Positions 44,451-53,631 are shown, numbered from the stretch's first letter. The stretch is DNA of 64,000 bases from Arthrobacter sp. MAHUQ-56 (GCF_019710585.1 NZ_JAIFZQ010000026.1:121932-185931), one strand, 5' to 3'. Program-made: numbers and translations. Notes: generated by a model not told the origin, from the letters alone.

Positions 44451-46062
44451 GCGCATGGCCGGCGGCGGCCCGGGAAGCGGAGGCAGTACAGACCGGACCG
44501 GCACGCCGCGGAATCCGGCCCTGGCTGCCGACATCCGGGACTTCACTTTCCACGGCGCCCCGGCGCCTGCCCTGCGCGATGTCGCGCTGTCCTTCGCGCC
44601 CGGTTCCTTCACGGCCATCCTCGGCGCCTCGGGCAGCGGAAAGTCCACGCTGGGAAAGCTCCTCGCCGGATGGCTGCCTCCGGGCGGGCACGGAAGGCTC
44701 GCAGGGTTCCTGGAGGTGGCTGGCACGAGGTTGGAGTTCGACGGCGGCGCCGGGGATCCCCGGATCAATCCCGCCTCATGGGGCCGACACGTAGGATTCG
44801 TTCCCCAGGATCCCGGCACGGTCCTTTCCACGGTCCGGGCCACCGTGGCCGAGGAGCTGGCGTTTGGCCTCGAAAACGCCGGAATGGAGCGGAGCGCCAT
44901 GCGCGCGGCGGTGGACCGTACCGCCGGGCTGCTCGGGCTCCGGGGCCAGCTGGGCCAGGATCCGGCACGGCTGTCAGGCGGCCAGCTGCGCCGGCTGGCC
45001 ATCGGCTGCGCGATCATTTCCGGGCCACCCGTGCTGATCATGGACGAGCCATTCGCCTCGCTGGACGCCGCCGGATCCCACGAACTGTCCGCCCTGGTGC
45101 GCCGCCTCCTGGCGGACGGGACCGCCGTCGTGATCCTCAGCCAGGCCATGGACGCGCCGCTGCTGGAGGCGCACCACTGGGTGGTGCTCGAAGACGGCAC
45201 GGCCACGGCCAGCGGTGCCCCCCACCGCATGACCGCCGATTCCAGCCTTGTGCCCGCTGCAATCCGGCGTCCCGGACAGGAGGCGGTGCTGTCCACGGCC
45301 AGGCCGGCCGGACCGCCGCCCAACTCACCCGCCGCGTTGCAATTGAACGGAGTCTCCTTCGCCTATCCGGCAGCAGGCGGGGACAGGATCCGGGGCAGCC
45401 GGGCCCCCCGCGGCAAGAGGCGCGGGCAGGCCCAGGGAGCCGCAGGCCTGAACCCCCTCCCCGCGGTGCTGGAGGACGTCCACCTTGCGGTCCACCCCGG
45501 CGAGATCATCGCGGTGACCGGGCCGAACGGGGCCGGCAAATCCACCCTGCTGCGGCACTTCAACGGCCTGCTCCGCCCCACCGCAGGCAGTGTGCTGGTG
45601 GGCGGGGCCGACATCTCGGGAGTGCCGGTAGGAAGGACCGCCGCCTCGGTAGGCCTGCTGTTCCAGCACCCCCGCGACCAGTTGTTCGAACGGACCGTCG
45701 GCCGCGAGGTCCGGTTCGGCCTGGACCGCCTGTTCGGCGCGACGGCGGAGGAGCGCGCAGCGGCAGCACTGGAAGCGACAGGACTGTCCGGCCACGCCGG
45801 GGAGCACCCCGCGGAACTGCCGGCCTCCGCGCAGCGGCTGCTGGCACTCGCCACCGTCCTGGCCCGCAGACCTGCGGTGCTGGCGCTGGATGAACCCACC
45901 GTCGCACTGGACGGCATCGGCCTGGGGCTCCTCGACGCAGCCGTGCGGCAGGCAGCCGCGGAAGGCGCCGCCGTCGTGCTGGTCACCCATGACCTGGGCT
46001 ACGCACGCTCGGCGGCGCACCGCATTGTGGCGCTCGACGGCGGCCGGCTGGTACCTGCCTAG
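44437..46062 (+). CDS. ecfA: Fused ECF transporter ATPases (EcfA1-EcfA2)
   Basis: A 541-residue tandem ABC ATPase. Domain 1: Walker A GASGSGKST near 63, signature LSGGQLRRLAIGCAI near 180, Walker B VLIMDEPFASLDA near 202. Domain 2: Walker A GPNGAGKSTLL near 361, Walker B VLALDEPTVALDG near 483, but its signature is LPASAQR (near 461) in place of LSGGQ. One composite ATP site may therefore be inactive. GTG 44437 overlaps ecfT by 14 bases; ATG 44455 is an alternative. It ends convergent with fadB, the two stops overlapping by 4 bases. Confidence 0.86.
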   Translation: MQVPERMAGGGPGSGGSTDRTGTPRNPALAADIRDFTFHGAPAPALRDVALSFAPGSFTAILGASGSGKSTLGKLLAGWLPPGGHGRLAGFLEVAGTRLEFDGGAGDPRINPASWGRHVGFVPQDPGTVLSTVRATVAEELAFGLENAGMERSAMRAAVDRTAGLLGLRGQLGQDPARLSGGQLRRLAIGCAIISGPPVLIMDEPFASLDAAGSHELSALVRRLLADGTAVVILSQAMDAPLLEAHHWVVLEDGTATASGAPHRMTADSSLVPAAIRRPGQEAVLSTARPAGPPPNSPAALQLNGVSFAYPAAGGDRIRGSRAPRGKRRGQAQGAAGLNPLPAVLEDVHLAVHPGEIIAVTGPNGAGKSTLLRHFNGLLRPTAGSVLVGGADISGVPVGRTAASVGLLFQHPRDQLFERTVGREVRFGLDRLFGATAEERAAAALEATGLSGHAGEHPAELPASAQRLLALATVLARRPAVLALDEPTVALDGIGLGLLDAAVRQAAAEGAAVVLVTHDLGYARSAAHRIVALDGGRLVPA

Positions 46063-48224
46063 CCCTCGGCCGGGCGGGACGCCACACCGGGGGCCAGGAA
46101 GCGCCTGCCGTTGACCCGCTCCGATGCGCCGGTGCGGTCCAGGTAGGGCGTAATGCCGCCAAGGAACAGGGGCCAGCCCGCGCCGAGGATCATGCAGAGA
46201 TCGATGTCCTCCGGCCCGGCCACCACGCCCTCGTCCAGCATCAGTCCGATTTCCTCCGCCAGGGCATCCTGCACCCGGCGCAGGACCTGTTCCTGCGTGG
46301 ACGGATCCGAACCGAACGACATCAGGTCCAGGGTGGAGGCGGGGATGGTCCGGGAGCCGTCCGGGGCCGTCTCCCACAGCGCCTTGACGTTGTTATCGAT
46401 GAGTTTGCCAAGGTTGGCGGAGACCGGGAACCGGTCCCCGAACGCGTTGTGCAGCGACTCCTGGACGTGCTGGGCCACCGGAAGGCCCACCATCGCGAGC
46501 AGCGTAAAGGGCGTCATGGGCAGGCCCATGGGGCGCAGGGCATTGTCCGCGACGTCCGCCGGGGTGCCTTCGTCGAACACCGCCGTGACCTCGCCCATCA
46601 GCCGGAGCAGGATGCGGTTCACCACGAACGCGGCCGCATCCTTCACCAGAACGGCGTTCTTCTTCAGCGCCTTGGCCAGCTCGAACGCGGTGGCCAGCAC
46701 AGCGTCCTCCGTCCGCGGGGCGCGGACAATCTCCAGCAGCGGCATGACGGCCACTGGATTGAAGAAGTGGAACCCCACCAGGCGTTCGGGGTGCTGCAGG
46801 TCCTCCGCCATGGCGGTCACCGAGAGGGACGATGTGTTGGTGGCCAGGATGCACTCCGGGGACACAATCCGCTCGAGTTCGGCGAACACCTGCTTCTTGA
46901 CGCCCAGTTCCTCGAAGACGGCCTCGATCACAAAGTCCGCGTCGGCGAAGGCTTCCTTTGATACCGACCCCGTCACCAGGGCCTTGGTCCGGTTGGCGGC
47001 GTCCTGGCTGATGCGCTTCTTCGCCAGCAGCTTGTCCACCTCGGCGTGGACGTAGGCGACGCCCTTGTCCACGCGGGCCTGGTCGATGTCCGTCAGGACC
47101 ACGGGAACTTTCAGCTGGCGGGCAAACAGCAAGGCCAGCTGGCCTGCCATGAGGCCGGCACCCACCACTCCCACCTTGGTGACGGGGCGGGCAAGTTTCC
47201 GGTCCGGAGCACCGGCCGGGCGCTTGGCGCGTTTCTGCACCAGGTCAAGGAAGGCGTAGACGGTGGAGCGGAACTCGTCCGTCTGCATCAGGTCCGCGAG
47301 GGTTTCGCATTCCAGCGCCGCGGATTCGGCGGCCGTCATGGTCCGGTTGGCCTCAAGGAGTTCGAGGACCTTGGCAGGGGCGGGTGACGCATTGGAGGTC
47401 TTCGCCTCGACGAACTTCCGGCCGGCTTCGACTGCCGCACTCCAGCGGGCCTCAGCGTCCGAGGCGGAGGGGTCGACGGCGTTGGCCCGCTCAGGCGATA
47501 CCCCGCCGGAGATGACGCCGGCTGCCCAGGCCAGCGACTGTTCCAGGAAGTCAGCCGGTTCGAAGACGGCATCGGCGATGCCCATAGCGAACGCCTGGCT
47601 GCCGGACAGGGTCCGGTTGTTGCTGAGCGGGTTTTCGATCATGACCTTGACGGCATTCTCCGGGCCCACCAGGCGGGGGAGGAGGTAGACGCCGCCCCAG
47701 CCGGGCACCAGGCCCAGGAACGCTTCCGGAAGCGCGAGGGCGCCTGCTCCGGTGGACACCGTACGGTAGGTGGACTGCAGGGCAATCTCCAGGCCGCCTC
47801 CCAGTGCCGCGCCGTTGATGAAGGCGAAGCTGGGGACGCCGAGGTTCGCCAGGGTGGCGTAGACGTCGTGGCCCAGCTGGGCCATCCACAGACCGTGCTC
47901 GCGCTTTTCCAGCGACTTCACGGCGGAAAGATCCGCTCCGGCTACCAGGTAATGCGGCTTTCCGGTGACGCCGACGCCCACGATCTCACCGCGGGCGGCC
48001 CGGTCCCTCAGGCCCTCCAGCACGGTGCCGAGCTCCACCAGCGTGTTGGGGCCAAGCGTGGTGGGCTTGGTGTGGTCAAGGTCGTTGTCGAGGGTAATGA
48101 GGGCAAAGGTGCCCGGACCCGGCTTCCCGTCCCGCCCGGGAAGAGGGATGTCCTGCACGTAGGAATGGGTGACGGTTTCGTTGGGGAACAGGTCGGCCAA
48201 CTTGCGGAAGTCTGCGGCGCTCAT
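46059..48224 (-). CDS. fadB: Fatty-acid oxidation multifunctional protein (enoyl-CoA hydratase/3-hydroxyacyl-CoA dehydrogenase)
   Basis: A 721-residue bifunctional beta-oxidation enzyme. The crotonase domain (about 10-330) has the oxyanion motifs YLVAGADLSAV and INGAALGGGLEIAL plus PEAFLGLVPGWGG. The dehydrogenase part starts near 345 with the NAD fold VGVVGAGLMAGQLA, followed by LATNTSSLSV and the catalytic HFFNPVAVMPLLEIV region; C-terminal 3HCDH domains complete it. ATG 48224 has AAGGAG 6 bases upstream; a longer start at 48338 would lie inside fadA. It overlaps fadA's stop by 4 bases (ATGA), so the subunits are made together. Confidence 0.9.
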   Translation of the reverse strand: MSAADFRKLADLFPNETVTHSYVQDIPLPGRDGKPGPGTFALITLDNDLDHTKPTTLGPNTLVELGTVLEGLRDRAARGEIVGVGVTGKPHYLVAGADLSAVKSLEKREHGLWMAQLGHDVYATLANLGVPSFAFINGAALGGGLEIALQSTYRTVSTGAGALALPEAFLGLVPGWGGVYLLPRLVGPENAVKVMIENPLSNNRTLSGSQAFAMGIADAVFEPADFLEQSLAWAAGVISGGVSPERANAVDPSASDAEARWSAAVEAGRKFVEAKTSNASPAPAKVLELLEANRTMTAAESAALECETLADLMQTDEFRSTVYAFLDLVQKRAKRPAGAPDRKLARPVTKVGVVGAGLMAGQLALLFARQLKVPVVLTDIDQARVDKGVAYVHAEVDKLLAKKRISQDAANRTKALVTGSVSKEAFADADFVIEAVFEELGVKKQVFAELERIVSPECILATNTSSLSVTAMAEDLQHPERLVGFHFFNPVAVMPLLEIVRAPRTEDAVLATAFELAKALKKNAVLVKDAAAFVVNRILLRLMGEVTAVFDEGTPADVADNALRPMGLPMTPFTLLAMVGLPVAQHVQESLHNAFGDRFPVSANLGKLIDNNVKALWETAPDGSRTIPASTLDLMSFGSDPSTQEQVLRRVQDALAEEIGLMLDEGVVAGPEDIDLCMILGAGWPLFLGGITPYLDRTGASERVNGRRFLAPGVASRPAEG

Positions 48225-49498
48225 GCCAGGGCTCCTTCGGAAACGGTAGCGGCGGTCTCGCCGGAGGGGGTTCCACTGTAATCGGGGTGGTGCGGGTTTT
48301 CCCAGATCACGGTGCCGCCCATCCCCAGGCCCACGCACATGGTGGTGATCCCGTACCGCACCGACGGGTCTTCCTCGAACTGGCGCGCGAGCTGGATCAT
48401 CAGCCGGACGCCGGAGGAGGCGAGCGGATGGCCCACCGCGATGGCGCCGCCGTAGCGGTTGACGCGGGGGTCGTCGTCGGAAATGCCGTAGTGGTCCAGG
48501 AAGCTCAGGACCTGCACCGCGAACGCCTCGTTGATCTCAAAGAGGCCGATGTCCTCGATGGTCAGCCCCGCGTTCTGCAGCGCCTTCTCGGTGGCCGGTA
48601 CGGGACCGATGCCCATGACTTCCGGCTCAACCCCGGCATAGGCGTAGCCGACCAGCCGCATCTTGACCGGGAGGCCCAGTTCCGCTGCGGCCTCTGAGGA
48701 GGAGAGGACGGCGGCCGTGGCGCCGTCGTTCAATCCTGCGGCGTTTCCGGCGGTCACCCGGCCATGGGCGCGGAACGGTGTGCGCAGCCCTGCCAGGTCC
48801 GACATCGTGGTGCCCGGGCGCGGGGGTTCGTCCGCTGCATGGACGGTCCAGCCCTCGCCCGGCTTGCGGGCGGCCACGGGAACCAGGTCGGGTTGGATCC
48901 TGCCGGCCTTGTAGGCGGCAGCCAGCTTGTTTTGCGATGCGACGGCGTAGGCGTCGGTGCGTTCTTTGGTGATGGATGGGAACCGGTCATGCAGGTTCTC
49001 CGCAGTGTTCCCCATGTTCAGGGCGGCCGGGTCCACCAGCCGCTCGGACATGAAGCGCGGGTTCGGATCGGCACCCGAGCCCATGGGATGGTGGCCCATG
49101 TGTTCCACTCCGCCGGCGATGACCACGTCATAGGCACCAAAGCCGATGCCGCCGGCAGTGGCGGTCACCGCGGTCATGGCTCCCGCACACATCCGGTCGA
49201 TGGCAAAGCCCGGCACCGTGCGCGGCAGCCCGGCCAGCAAGGCGGCAGTGCGGCCCAGCGTCAGACCCTGGTCGCCGGTCTGGGTGGTGGCGGCAATGGC
49301 CACCTCGTCGATCCGCTCCGAAGGCAGCGTGGGGTTCCGCCGCAGGAGGCCGCGGATGCATTTCACGATCAGGTCGTCGGCCCGGGTGCCGGCGTAGATT
49401 CCTTTCTCGCCGGCCCGGCCAAAGGGTGTGCGGATGCCGTCCACAAAGACGACGTCGCGGACAGTGCGCGGGGATGCGCCGCTTCCGTGCTGGCTCAC
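48221..49498 (-). CDS. fadA: Acetyl-CoA C-acyltransferase (3-ketoacyl-CoA thiolase)
   Basis: A 425-residue thiolase performing the last beta-oxidation step. The nucleophile Cys is in IDRMCAGAMTAV (near 103); NEAFAVQ and GHPLASSG carry the catalytic His, and the second Cys is in TTMCVGLGMGG near the C-terminus. GTG 49498 is chosen because GAGGAG lies 6 bases upstream; a start at 49543 lacks support. First gene of fadA-fadB. A 16-bp palindrome lies about 78 bases upstream, probably the site of a fatty-acid-responsive repressor. Confidence 0.9.
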   Translation of the reverse strand: MSQHGSGASPRTVRDVVFVDGIRTPFGRAGEKGIYAGTRADDLIVKCIRGLLRRNPTLPSERIDEVAIAATTQTGDQGLTLGRTAALLAGLPRTVPGFAIDRMCAGAMTAVTATAGGIGFGAYDVVIAGGVEHMGHHPMGSGADPNPRFMSERLVDPAALNMGNTAENLHDRFPSITKERTDAYAVASQNKLAAAYKAGRIQPDLVPVAARKPGEGWTVHAADEPPRPGTTMSDLAGLRTPFRAHGRVTAGNAAGLNDGATAAVLSSSEAAAELGLPVKMRLVGYAYAGVEPEVMGIGPVPATEKALQNAGLTIEDIGLFEINEAFAVQVLSFLDHYGISDDDPRVNRYGGAIAVGHPLASSGVRLMIQLARQFEEDPSVRYGITTMCVGLGMGGTVIWENPHHPDYSGTPSGETAATVSEGALA

Positions 49499-49575
49499 GT
49501 GTAACTCCTCATCGAGACGGTGCGCGCCGGATGCATGCCGCAAGGCGGCAACAGCCGGGCGTCGGTCCCACCGAT

Positions 49576-49591
49576 GTTACTCGTGAGTAAC
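49576..49591. promoter_or_regulatory. Palindrome upstream of fadAB, likely repressor operator
   Basis: GTTACTCGTGAGTAAC: perfect 7-base arms around two bases, 78 bases before the fadA start. The size and symmetry fit a TetR-family (FadR-like) operator controlling beta-oxidation. No regulator gene is adjacent. Confidence 0.6.
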
Positions 49592-49619
49592 TTAGCCTGC
49601 AAGGGCTGGAGGGCGGAGG

Positions 49620-50954
49620 TTACTGGGCGCCGGCCGCGGGAACGAGTTTCGGTTCCTTTGGAGGCAGCGGCTGCGGGTTCAGGAACGCGCCCGCGATCAG
49701 CGGCGCCGTGAGCTCCACCTGCCATTCGCGGGCACCCAGCGCACGCAGCTCGGCGGCGACCGAGCCGGTACTGACTTCTGCCGGGGGACGCCAGGCGACC
49801 CGCCGGAGGTAGTCCGGAGTCAGCAGGTTCTCCAGCGGCAGTTTCAGTTCATCGGCCTTCTCCTGCAGCAGCGGCCGGGCGGTGGCCAGCCGGGCCGCTG
49901 CTTCGGGATCGCGGTCCGCCCAGACCCGCGGGGGCGGCGGTGCGTTGGTGGGCAGGTGCAGCGGGGGCAGTTCCTCGAGGGCCCGTGCCGCGGCGATGCA
50001 CCGAAGCCAGCGGGGAGCTTCGCGCTGGGCGGCGCGGCCATGGAAGCCCTTGGTGGTGAGCAGCTGGGGCACGGTGGCGGGCATGGCCTTGGCGGCTGCC
50101 ACCAGCGCGGAGTCCGGGATGAGCCGGCCGGGGGCCACATCCCTCTTCTGTGCCAGCGAATCACGTTCCAGCCACAGTTCGCGGACGGCGGCGAGCTGCC
50201 GCCGGTCCCGGATCTGGTGCAGTCCGGACGTTTTCCGCCAGGGGTCCACGCGCGGCGGAGCGATGCCGGCCTGGAGGATGGCCGCGAACTCCTGCTCGGC
50301 GTACTCCAGTTTGCCGTCGGCCTGCAGCAGTTCGATGAGCTCTTCGCGCAGCTCGCTTAGGACCTCCACGTCCAGCGCCGCGTACCGCAGCCAGGGCTCC
50401 GGCAGGGGGCGGGTGGACCAGTCCGCTGCGGAGTGCTCCTTGGCGAGGCCGAAGCCCAGCAGCTGTTCGATCACCGCCGCCAGGCCGACGCGTGGCAGCC
50501 CGGCCAGGCGGGCGGCGAGTTCGGTGTCGAAGAGTTTGTCCGGCCACATGCCCAGCTCCGAGAGGCAGGGGAGGTCCTGGCTGGCGGCGTGCAGGATCCA
50601 TTCGACCCCGCGGAGGGCATCGTTGATGATGTCCAGGTTCTCGAATGGTTCGGGGTCGATCAACCAGGTTCCGGCGCCCTCGCGGCGGATTTGGACCAGG
50701 AACGCACGTTGCCCGTACCGGAAGCCGGAGGCCCGCTCGGCGTCAACACCCGCTGGCCCGGTGCCGGCGGCGATGGCAGCGGCGCACCGCTCCAGCCCTG
50801 ACTGGGTCTCGATGACCAGGGGAACGCCGTCCCGGGGGGAATCGAGATCAATAATTTCGGGGATGGGACTGTCAAAGCCCTCCACCGTGATGTGGGGTGC
50901 GGCAGCAGCAGCCGGGACGCCGGCTGTGGTGTTGTCCGGAATGTTTGGGGTCAT
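49620..50954 (-). CDS. rnd: Ribonuclease D (HRDC domain 3'-5' exonuclease)
   Basis: A 444-residue DEDDy exonuclease. The catalytic acidic residues are in GVDAERASG (near 69), HAASQDLPCLSELG (near 123) and RYAALDVEVL (Tyr and Asp near 190); an HRDC domain follows at about 225-310. It matures or degrades structured RNA such as tRNA precursors. ATG preceded at 9 bases by TAAACT, a possible leaderless promoter. The order RNase D then DUF3000 (transcribed the other way) is conserved in actinobacteria. The ATG lies 90 bases before the end of DUF3000. Confidence 0.87.
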   Translation of the reverse strand: MTPNIPDNTTAGVPAAAAAPHITVEGFDSPIPEIIDLDSPRDGVPLVIETQSGLERCAAAIAAGTGPAGVDAERASGFRYGQRAFLVQIRREGAGTWLIDPEPFENLDIINDALRGVEWILHAASQDLPCLSELGMWPDKLFDTELAARLAGLPRVGLAAVIEQLLGFGLAKEHSAADWSTRPLPEPWLRYAALDVEVLSELREELIELLQADGKLEYAEQEFAAILQAGIAPPRVDPWRKTSGLHQIRDRRQLAAVRELWLERDSLAQKRDVAPGRLIPDSALVAAAKAMPATVPQLLTTKGFHGRAAQREAPRWLRCIAAARALEELPPLHLPTNAPPPPRVWADRDPEAAARLATARPLLQEKADELKLPLENLLTPDYLRRVAWRPPAEVSTGSVAAELRALGAREWQVELTAPLIAGAFLNPQPLPPKEPKLVPAAGAQ

Positions 50955-50963
50955 GGTGTCCCC

Positions 50964-50969
50964 AGTTTA
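50964..50969 (-). promoter_or_regulatory. -10 hexamer TAAACT for the RNase D gene
   Basis: TAAACT on the minus strand ends 9 bases before ATG 50954, at the long end of leaderless spacing. Confidence 0.4.
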
Positions 50970-51043
50970 CCGGCCTGGCCCGCCACCGTCCCTGTCGCGG
51001 GCTGGCCAGGGTGCCGCGGCTTGGCGTGTCGCCGCCGGATGTC

Positions 51044-51694
51044 CTAGCTGCGGCGCCGGTGCGGAAGCGCGGTGACGCCGTCGGGAAGGGGCGGCAGGCC
51101 GGCGAAGGTGCAGACCATGTCGGACCAGGCTTCGAGGTGGGCGGTGACGTCCGCCGAGGCCGGAGTCCAGGAGGCCCGGAGTTCGATGTCGATCGAGCCG
51201 GGCCGCCCGGCGAGGGTGCCGAAGCTTTCGGAGAGGACGCGGGTGGCGGTCCCGCCTGCAGCGCGGTAGGGGGCCTTGTGGTTCTCCAGTGCCTCCACCA
51301 GCCACGTCCAGGCGACCGTTCCGAGCATTTGGTCGTTGCCCATTTCCGGCTCCAGTTCGGCCCGGATATAGGTGACGATGCGGAACTCCCCGTCCCATAC
51401 CTCCGAGCCGTCCGGATCGTGGAGCAGGATGAACCGGCCGGTGGCCAGCTCCGTTTCATCCTCGTCCGGCACGCCCGCGGCGGACGCCAGGGCCATGGCC
51501 GCGGGCCCGTGCACAGGGGTGGCGGGGGTGCCGGCGCCGGGCGCAAGGACCTCGGCGCCGAGCGCGACGGCGAAGGGGGCAAGGCGTGCGGGTGCGGGAA
51601 TCTCCGCGAGATGCAGTTCCTTGCGGCACCGGGCTTTCCGGAGGGCTCCCAGGGCTTGGAGGAAATCCGGGGGAACCTGGTCAAGTGCGTTCAC
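51044..51694 (-). CDS. DUF3000 family protein
   Basis: A 216-residue soluble protein matching DUF3000: PPDFLQALGALRKARCRKELHLAEIPAPARLAPFAVALGAEV at the start, then GRFILLHDPDGSEVWDGEFRIVTYIRAELEPEMGNDQMLG and AWTWLVEALENH. Function unknown; conserved next to RNase D in actinobacteria. Two overlapping starts exist: ATG 51697 and GTG 51694 directly after it. The -10-like TAATCT (51701-51706, reverse) lies 6 bases before the GTG and only 3 before the ATG, so leaderless GTG is preferred. Confidence 0.82.
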   Translation of the reverse strand: MNALDQVPPDFLQALGALRKARCRKELHLAEIPAPARLAPFAVALGAEVLAPGAGTPATPVHGPAAMALASAAGVPDEDETELATGRFILLHDPDGSEVWDGEFRIVTYIRAELEPEMGNDQMLGTVAWTWLVEALENHKAPYRAAGGTATRVLSESFGTLAGRPGSIDIELRASWTPASADVTAHLEAWSDMVCTFAGLPPLPDGVTALPHRRRS

Positions 51695-51700
51695 CATGGC

Positions 51701-51706
51701 AGATTA
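51701..51706 (-). promoter_or_regulatory. -10 hexamer TAATCT for the DUF3000 gene
   Basis: TAATCT lies 6 bases before GTG 51694 and has no ribosome binding site after it. It supports the GTG start over ATG 51697. Confidence 0.45.
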
Positions 51707-51752
51707 CGCAACAGGGTGGGGCGGGGCAGGAAGGCTCGCCGTCGGCGGCCGT

Positions 51753-52862
51753 TCAGCCGGCCCGGCCACCGGCGTGGTCCCGGAGCTCATGCCGGATTGC
51801 GGCAGCAAAGGCATCGACGTCCTCCTCGGTGGTGTCGAAGGAACACATCCAGCGGACTTCCCCGGCCGCTTCGTCCCAGTCGTAGAAGCGGAATGCGCTG
51901 CGCAGCCTGTCCGCAACGCCGGCGGGAAGCACGGCAAACACTCCGTTGGCTTCGGTCTTCTGCGTCGGGCGGACGCCGTCGATCGCGTCGACGGCGGCGC
52001 GCAGCCGGGACGCCATGGCGTTGGCATGCCGGGCTGAGCGAAGCCACAGGTCGCCTTCCAGCAGGGCGATGAACTGCGCTGACAGGAAGCGCATCTTGGA
52101 TGCCAGCTGCATGTCCATCTTCCGCAGGTACACCAGTCCGTGGGCGGCGTCCGGGTTCAGGGCCACCACCACTTCGCCGAACAGCAACCCGTTCTTGGTG
52201 CCCCCGAAGGACAGGATGTCCACGCCCGCGTCCCGGGTGAAGGCCCGCAGCGGCATTTCGAGGTGCGCCGCCGCGTTGGCAAGCCGGGCCCCGTCCATGT
52301 GCAGCTTCATGCCCTTGGCGTGCGCGTGGTCCGCGATGGCCCGCACTTCCTCCGGTGTATAGCAGGTTCCCAGTTCCGTGGTCTGGGTGATGGAGACTGC
52401 CAGCGGCTGGGCGCGGTGTTCATCGCCCCAGCCCCAGGCTTCCCGGTCGATCAGCTCCGGCGTCAGCTTGCCGTCGGGCGTGGGGACATGGAGCAGCTTC
52501 AGTCCGCCGACGCGTTCCGGTGCCCCGTTCTCGTCCATGTTGATGTGTGCGGTGGAAGCGCACACGACGGCACCCCAGCGGGGGAGGAGCGACTGGAGGG
52601 ACAGGACGTTGGCCCCGGTGCCGTTGAAGACAGGGAAGCACTCGATGCCCGGGCCGAAGTGTCCAGCCAGCAGTTCCTGCAACCGGGCGGTGTAATCGTC
52701 CTCGCCGTAGGAGACCTGGTGTCCGTCATTGGCCGCGGCCAGGGCCGCGAGGACTTCGGGATGGACGCCGGAGTAGTTGTCGGAGGCAAAACCGCGCACG
52801 TTCGGATCGTGCAGGCGAAGTGCCGCAACGGTGTCTGCTGGGGTCGTCATAGGGTTGCTCAC
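51753..52862 (-). CDS. ltaE: Low-specificity L-threonine aldolase
   Basis: A 369-residue PLP enzyme cleaving threonine or allo-threonine to glycine and acetaldehyde. FASDNYSGVHPEVLAAL and YGEDDYTARLQELLAGHFG open the fold I aminotransferase-like structure; KLHMDGARLANAA (near 195) and the PLP-binding Lys in ILSFGGTKNGLLFGE (near 225) are diagnostic. GTG 52862 is supported by TAGACT six bases upstream; an internal ATG at 52850 is a less likely start. Neighbour of an SDR and a DUF6421 gene on the same strand, with a 32-base spacer. Confidence 0.87.
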   Translation of the reverse strand: MSNPMTTPADTVAALRLHDPNVRGFASDNYSGVHPEVLAALAAANDGHQVSYGEDDYTARLQELLAGHFGPGIECFPVFNGTGANVLSLQSLLPRWGAVVCASTAHINMDENGAPERVGGLKLLHVPTPDGKLTPELIDREAWGWGDEHRAQPLAVSITQTTELGTCYTPEEVRAIADHAHAKGMKLHMDGARLANAAAHLEMPLRAFTRDAGVDILSFGGTKNGLLFGEVVVALNPDAAHGLVYLRKMDMQLASKMRFLSAQFIALLEGDLWLRSARHANAMASRLRAAVDAIDGVRPTQKTEANGVFAVLPAGVADRLRSAFRFYDWDEAAGEVRWMCSFDTTEEDVDAFAAAIRHELRDHAGGRAG

Positions 52863-52868
52863 GCTTTC

Positions 52869-52874
52869 AGTCTA
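52869..52874 (-). promoter_or_regulatory. -10 hexamer TAGACT for the threonine aldolase gene
   Basis: TAGACT ends 6 bases before GTG 52862, a leaderless arrangement that fixes the start and shows transcription separate from the upstream SDR gene. Confidence 0.55.
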
Positions 52875-52893
52875 GGTACAGTCCCTGCGGCGG

Positions 52894-53631
52894 TCAGTCC
52901 GCCAGCCGGAGCCGGGTTCCGTTCAGTTCCTCCGCGGGGACGGTGAAAAGCCGGACGACGGCGGCGGCCAGGTCGGCCACGTCCGTCGCCCCCGCGAACT
53001 TCCGCTCGGGGTGCGCGCGGCGAAGGCCGTCATCCACCAGTGCCTTGACCACCAGGACGACGGCCGCCGCCTGTCCGCCACTGCCGGCTTCCGGTGTCCG
53101 GCGGAAGCCGTCCGCCATGGCCATGGTCCATGCTTCCGCGGCAGCCTTGGCGGCGACGTAATTTGCGGTCGACGCCGTCGGGTTTTCGACGGTGGTTGAG
53201 GAGACCATGGCGAACCGGCCGTGCGGTGAGGCTGCGACGTCGTCGAAGAAGACCCGGCTGACGTTCCGCAGGGTGGTGATCGCGCCGCGCGCCAGGAAGT
53301 CCCAGTCCTCGTCGGACTGGTCCGCGATCCCCTGGCCGCCGCGCCAGCCACCTACCAGGTGGATGACGGCGTCCACCGCACCGAAGGTGCGGATGACGTC
53401 GTCGCGAAGCTCCCGGACGTCGTCCAGGACTGCCAGGTCGCACGCGAAGGGCGTGACGCCGTCGCCCGCCTTTTCCGCAGCTTCCTTGATCCTGGCCTGG
53501 TCCGAGCCCACCGTTGCCACGCGGTGCCCGGCGGCAGCCAGCGCCCGGGCAACCGCGACTCCGGAGGCGCCGCTGCCACCGGTCACCAGGACGGTCAGGG
53601 CAGGCCCCTCCAGGCCGGGTGTCTGGCTCAC
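52894..53631 (-). CDS. Short-chain dehydrogenase/reductase (SDR family)
   Basis: A 245-residue NAD(P)-dependent oxidoreductase. The glycine-rich cofactor motif TGGSGASGVAVAR is at about 17-29, the DVAVIH/LVGGW segment replaces the usual NNAG near 90, and the catalytic Tyr-Lys lies in NYVAAKAA near 160. The Ser is in MVSSTTVENP near 147. It overlaps the 5' gene (DUF6421) by 4 bases, so the two are translationally coupled. Substrate unknown. This SDR-DUF6421 pair also occurs together in other actinobacteria (recalled). Confidence 0.83.
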   Translation of the reverse strand: MSQTPGLEGPALTVLVTGGSGASGVAVARALAAAGHRVATVGSDQARIKEAAEKAGDGVTPFACDLAVLDDVRELRDDVIRTFGAVDAVIHLVGGWRGGQGIADQSDEDWDFLARGAITTLRNVSRVFFDDVAASPHGRFAMVSSTTVENPTASTANYVAAKAAAEAWTMAMADGFRRTPEAGSGGQAAAVVLVVKALVDDGLRRAHPERKFAGATDVADLAAAVVRLFTVPAEELNGTRLRLAD

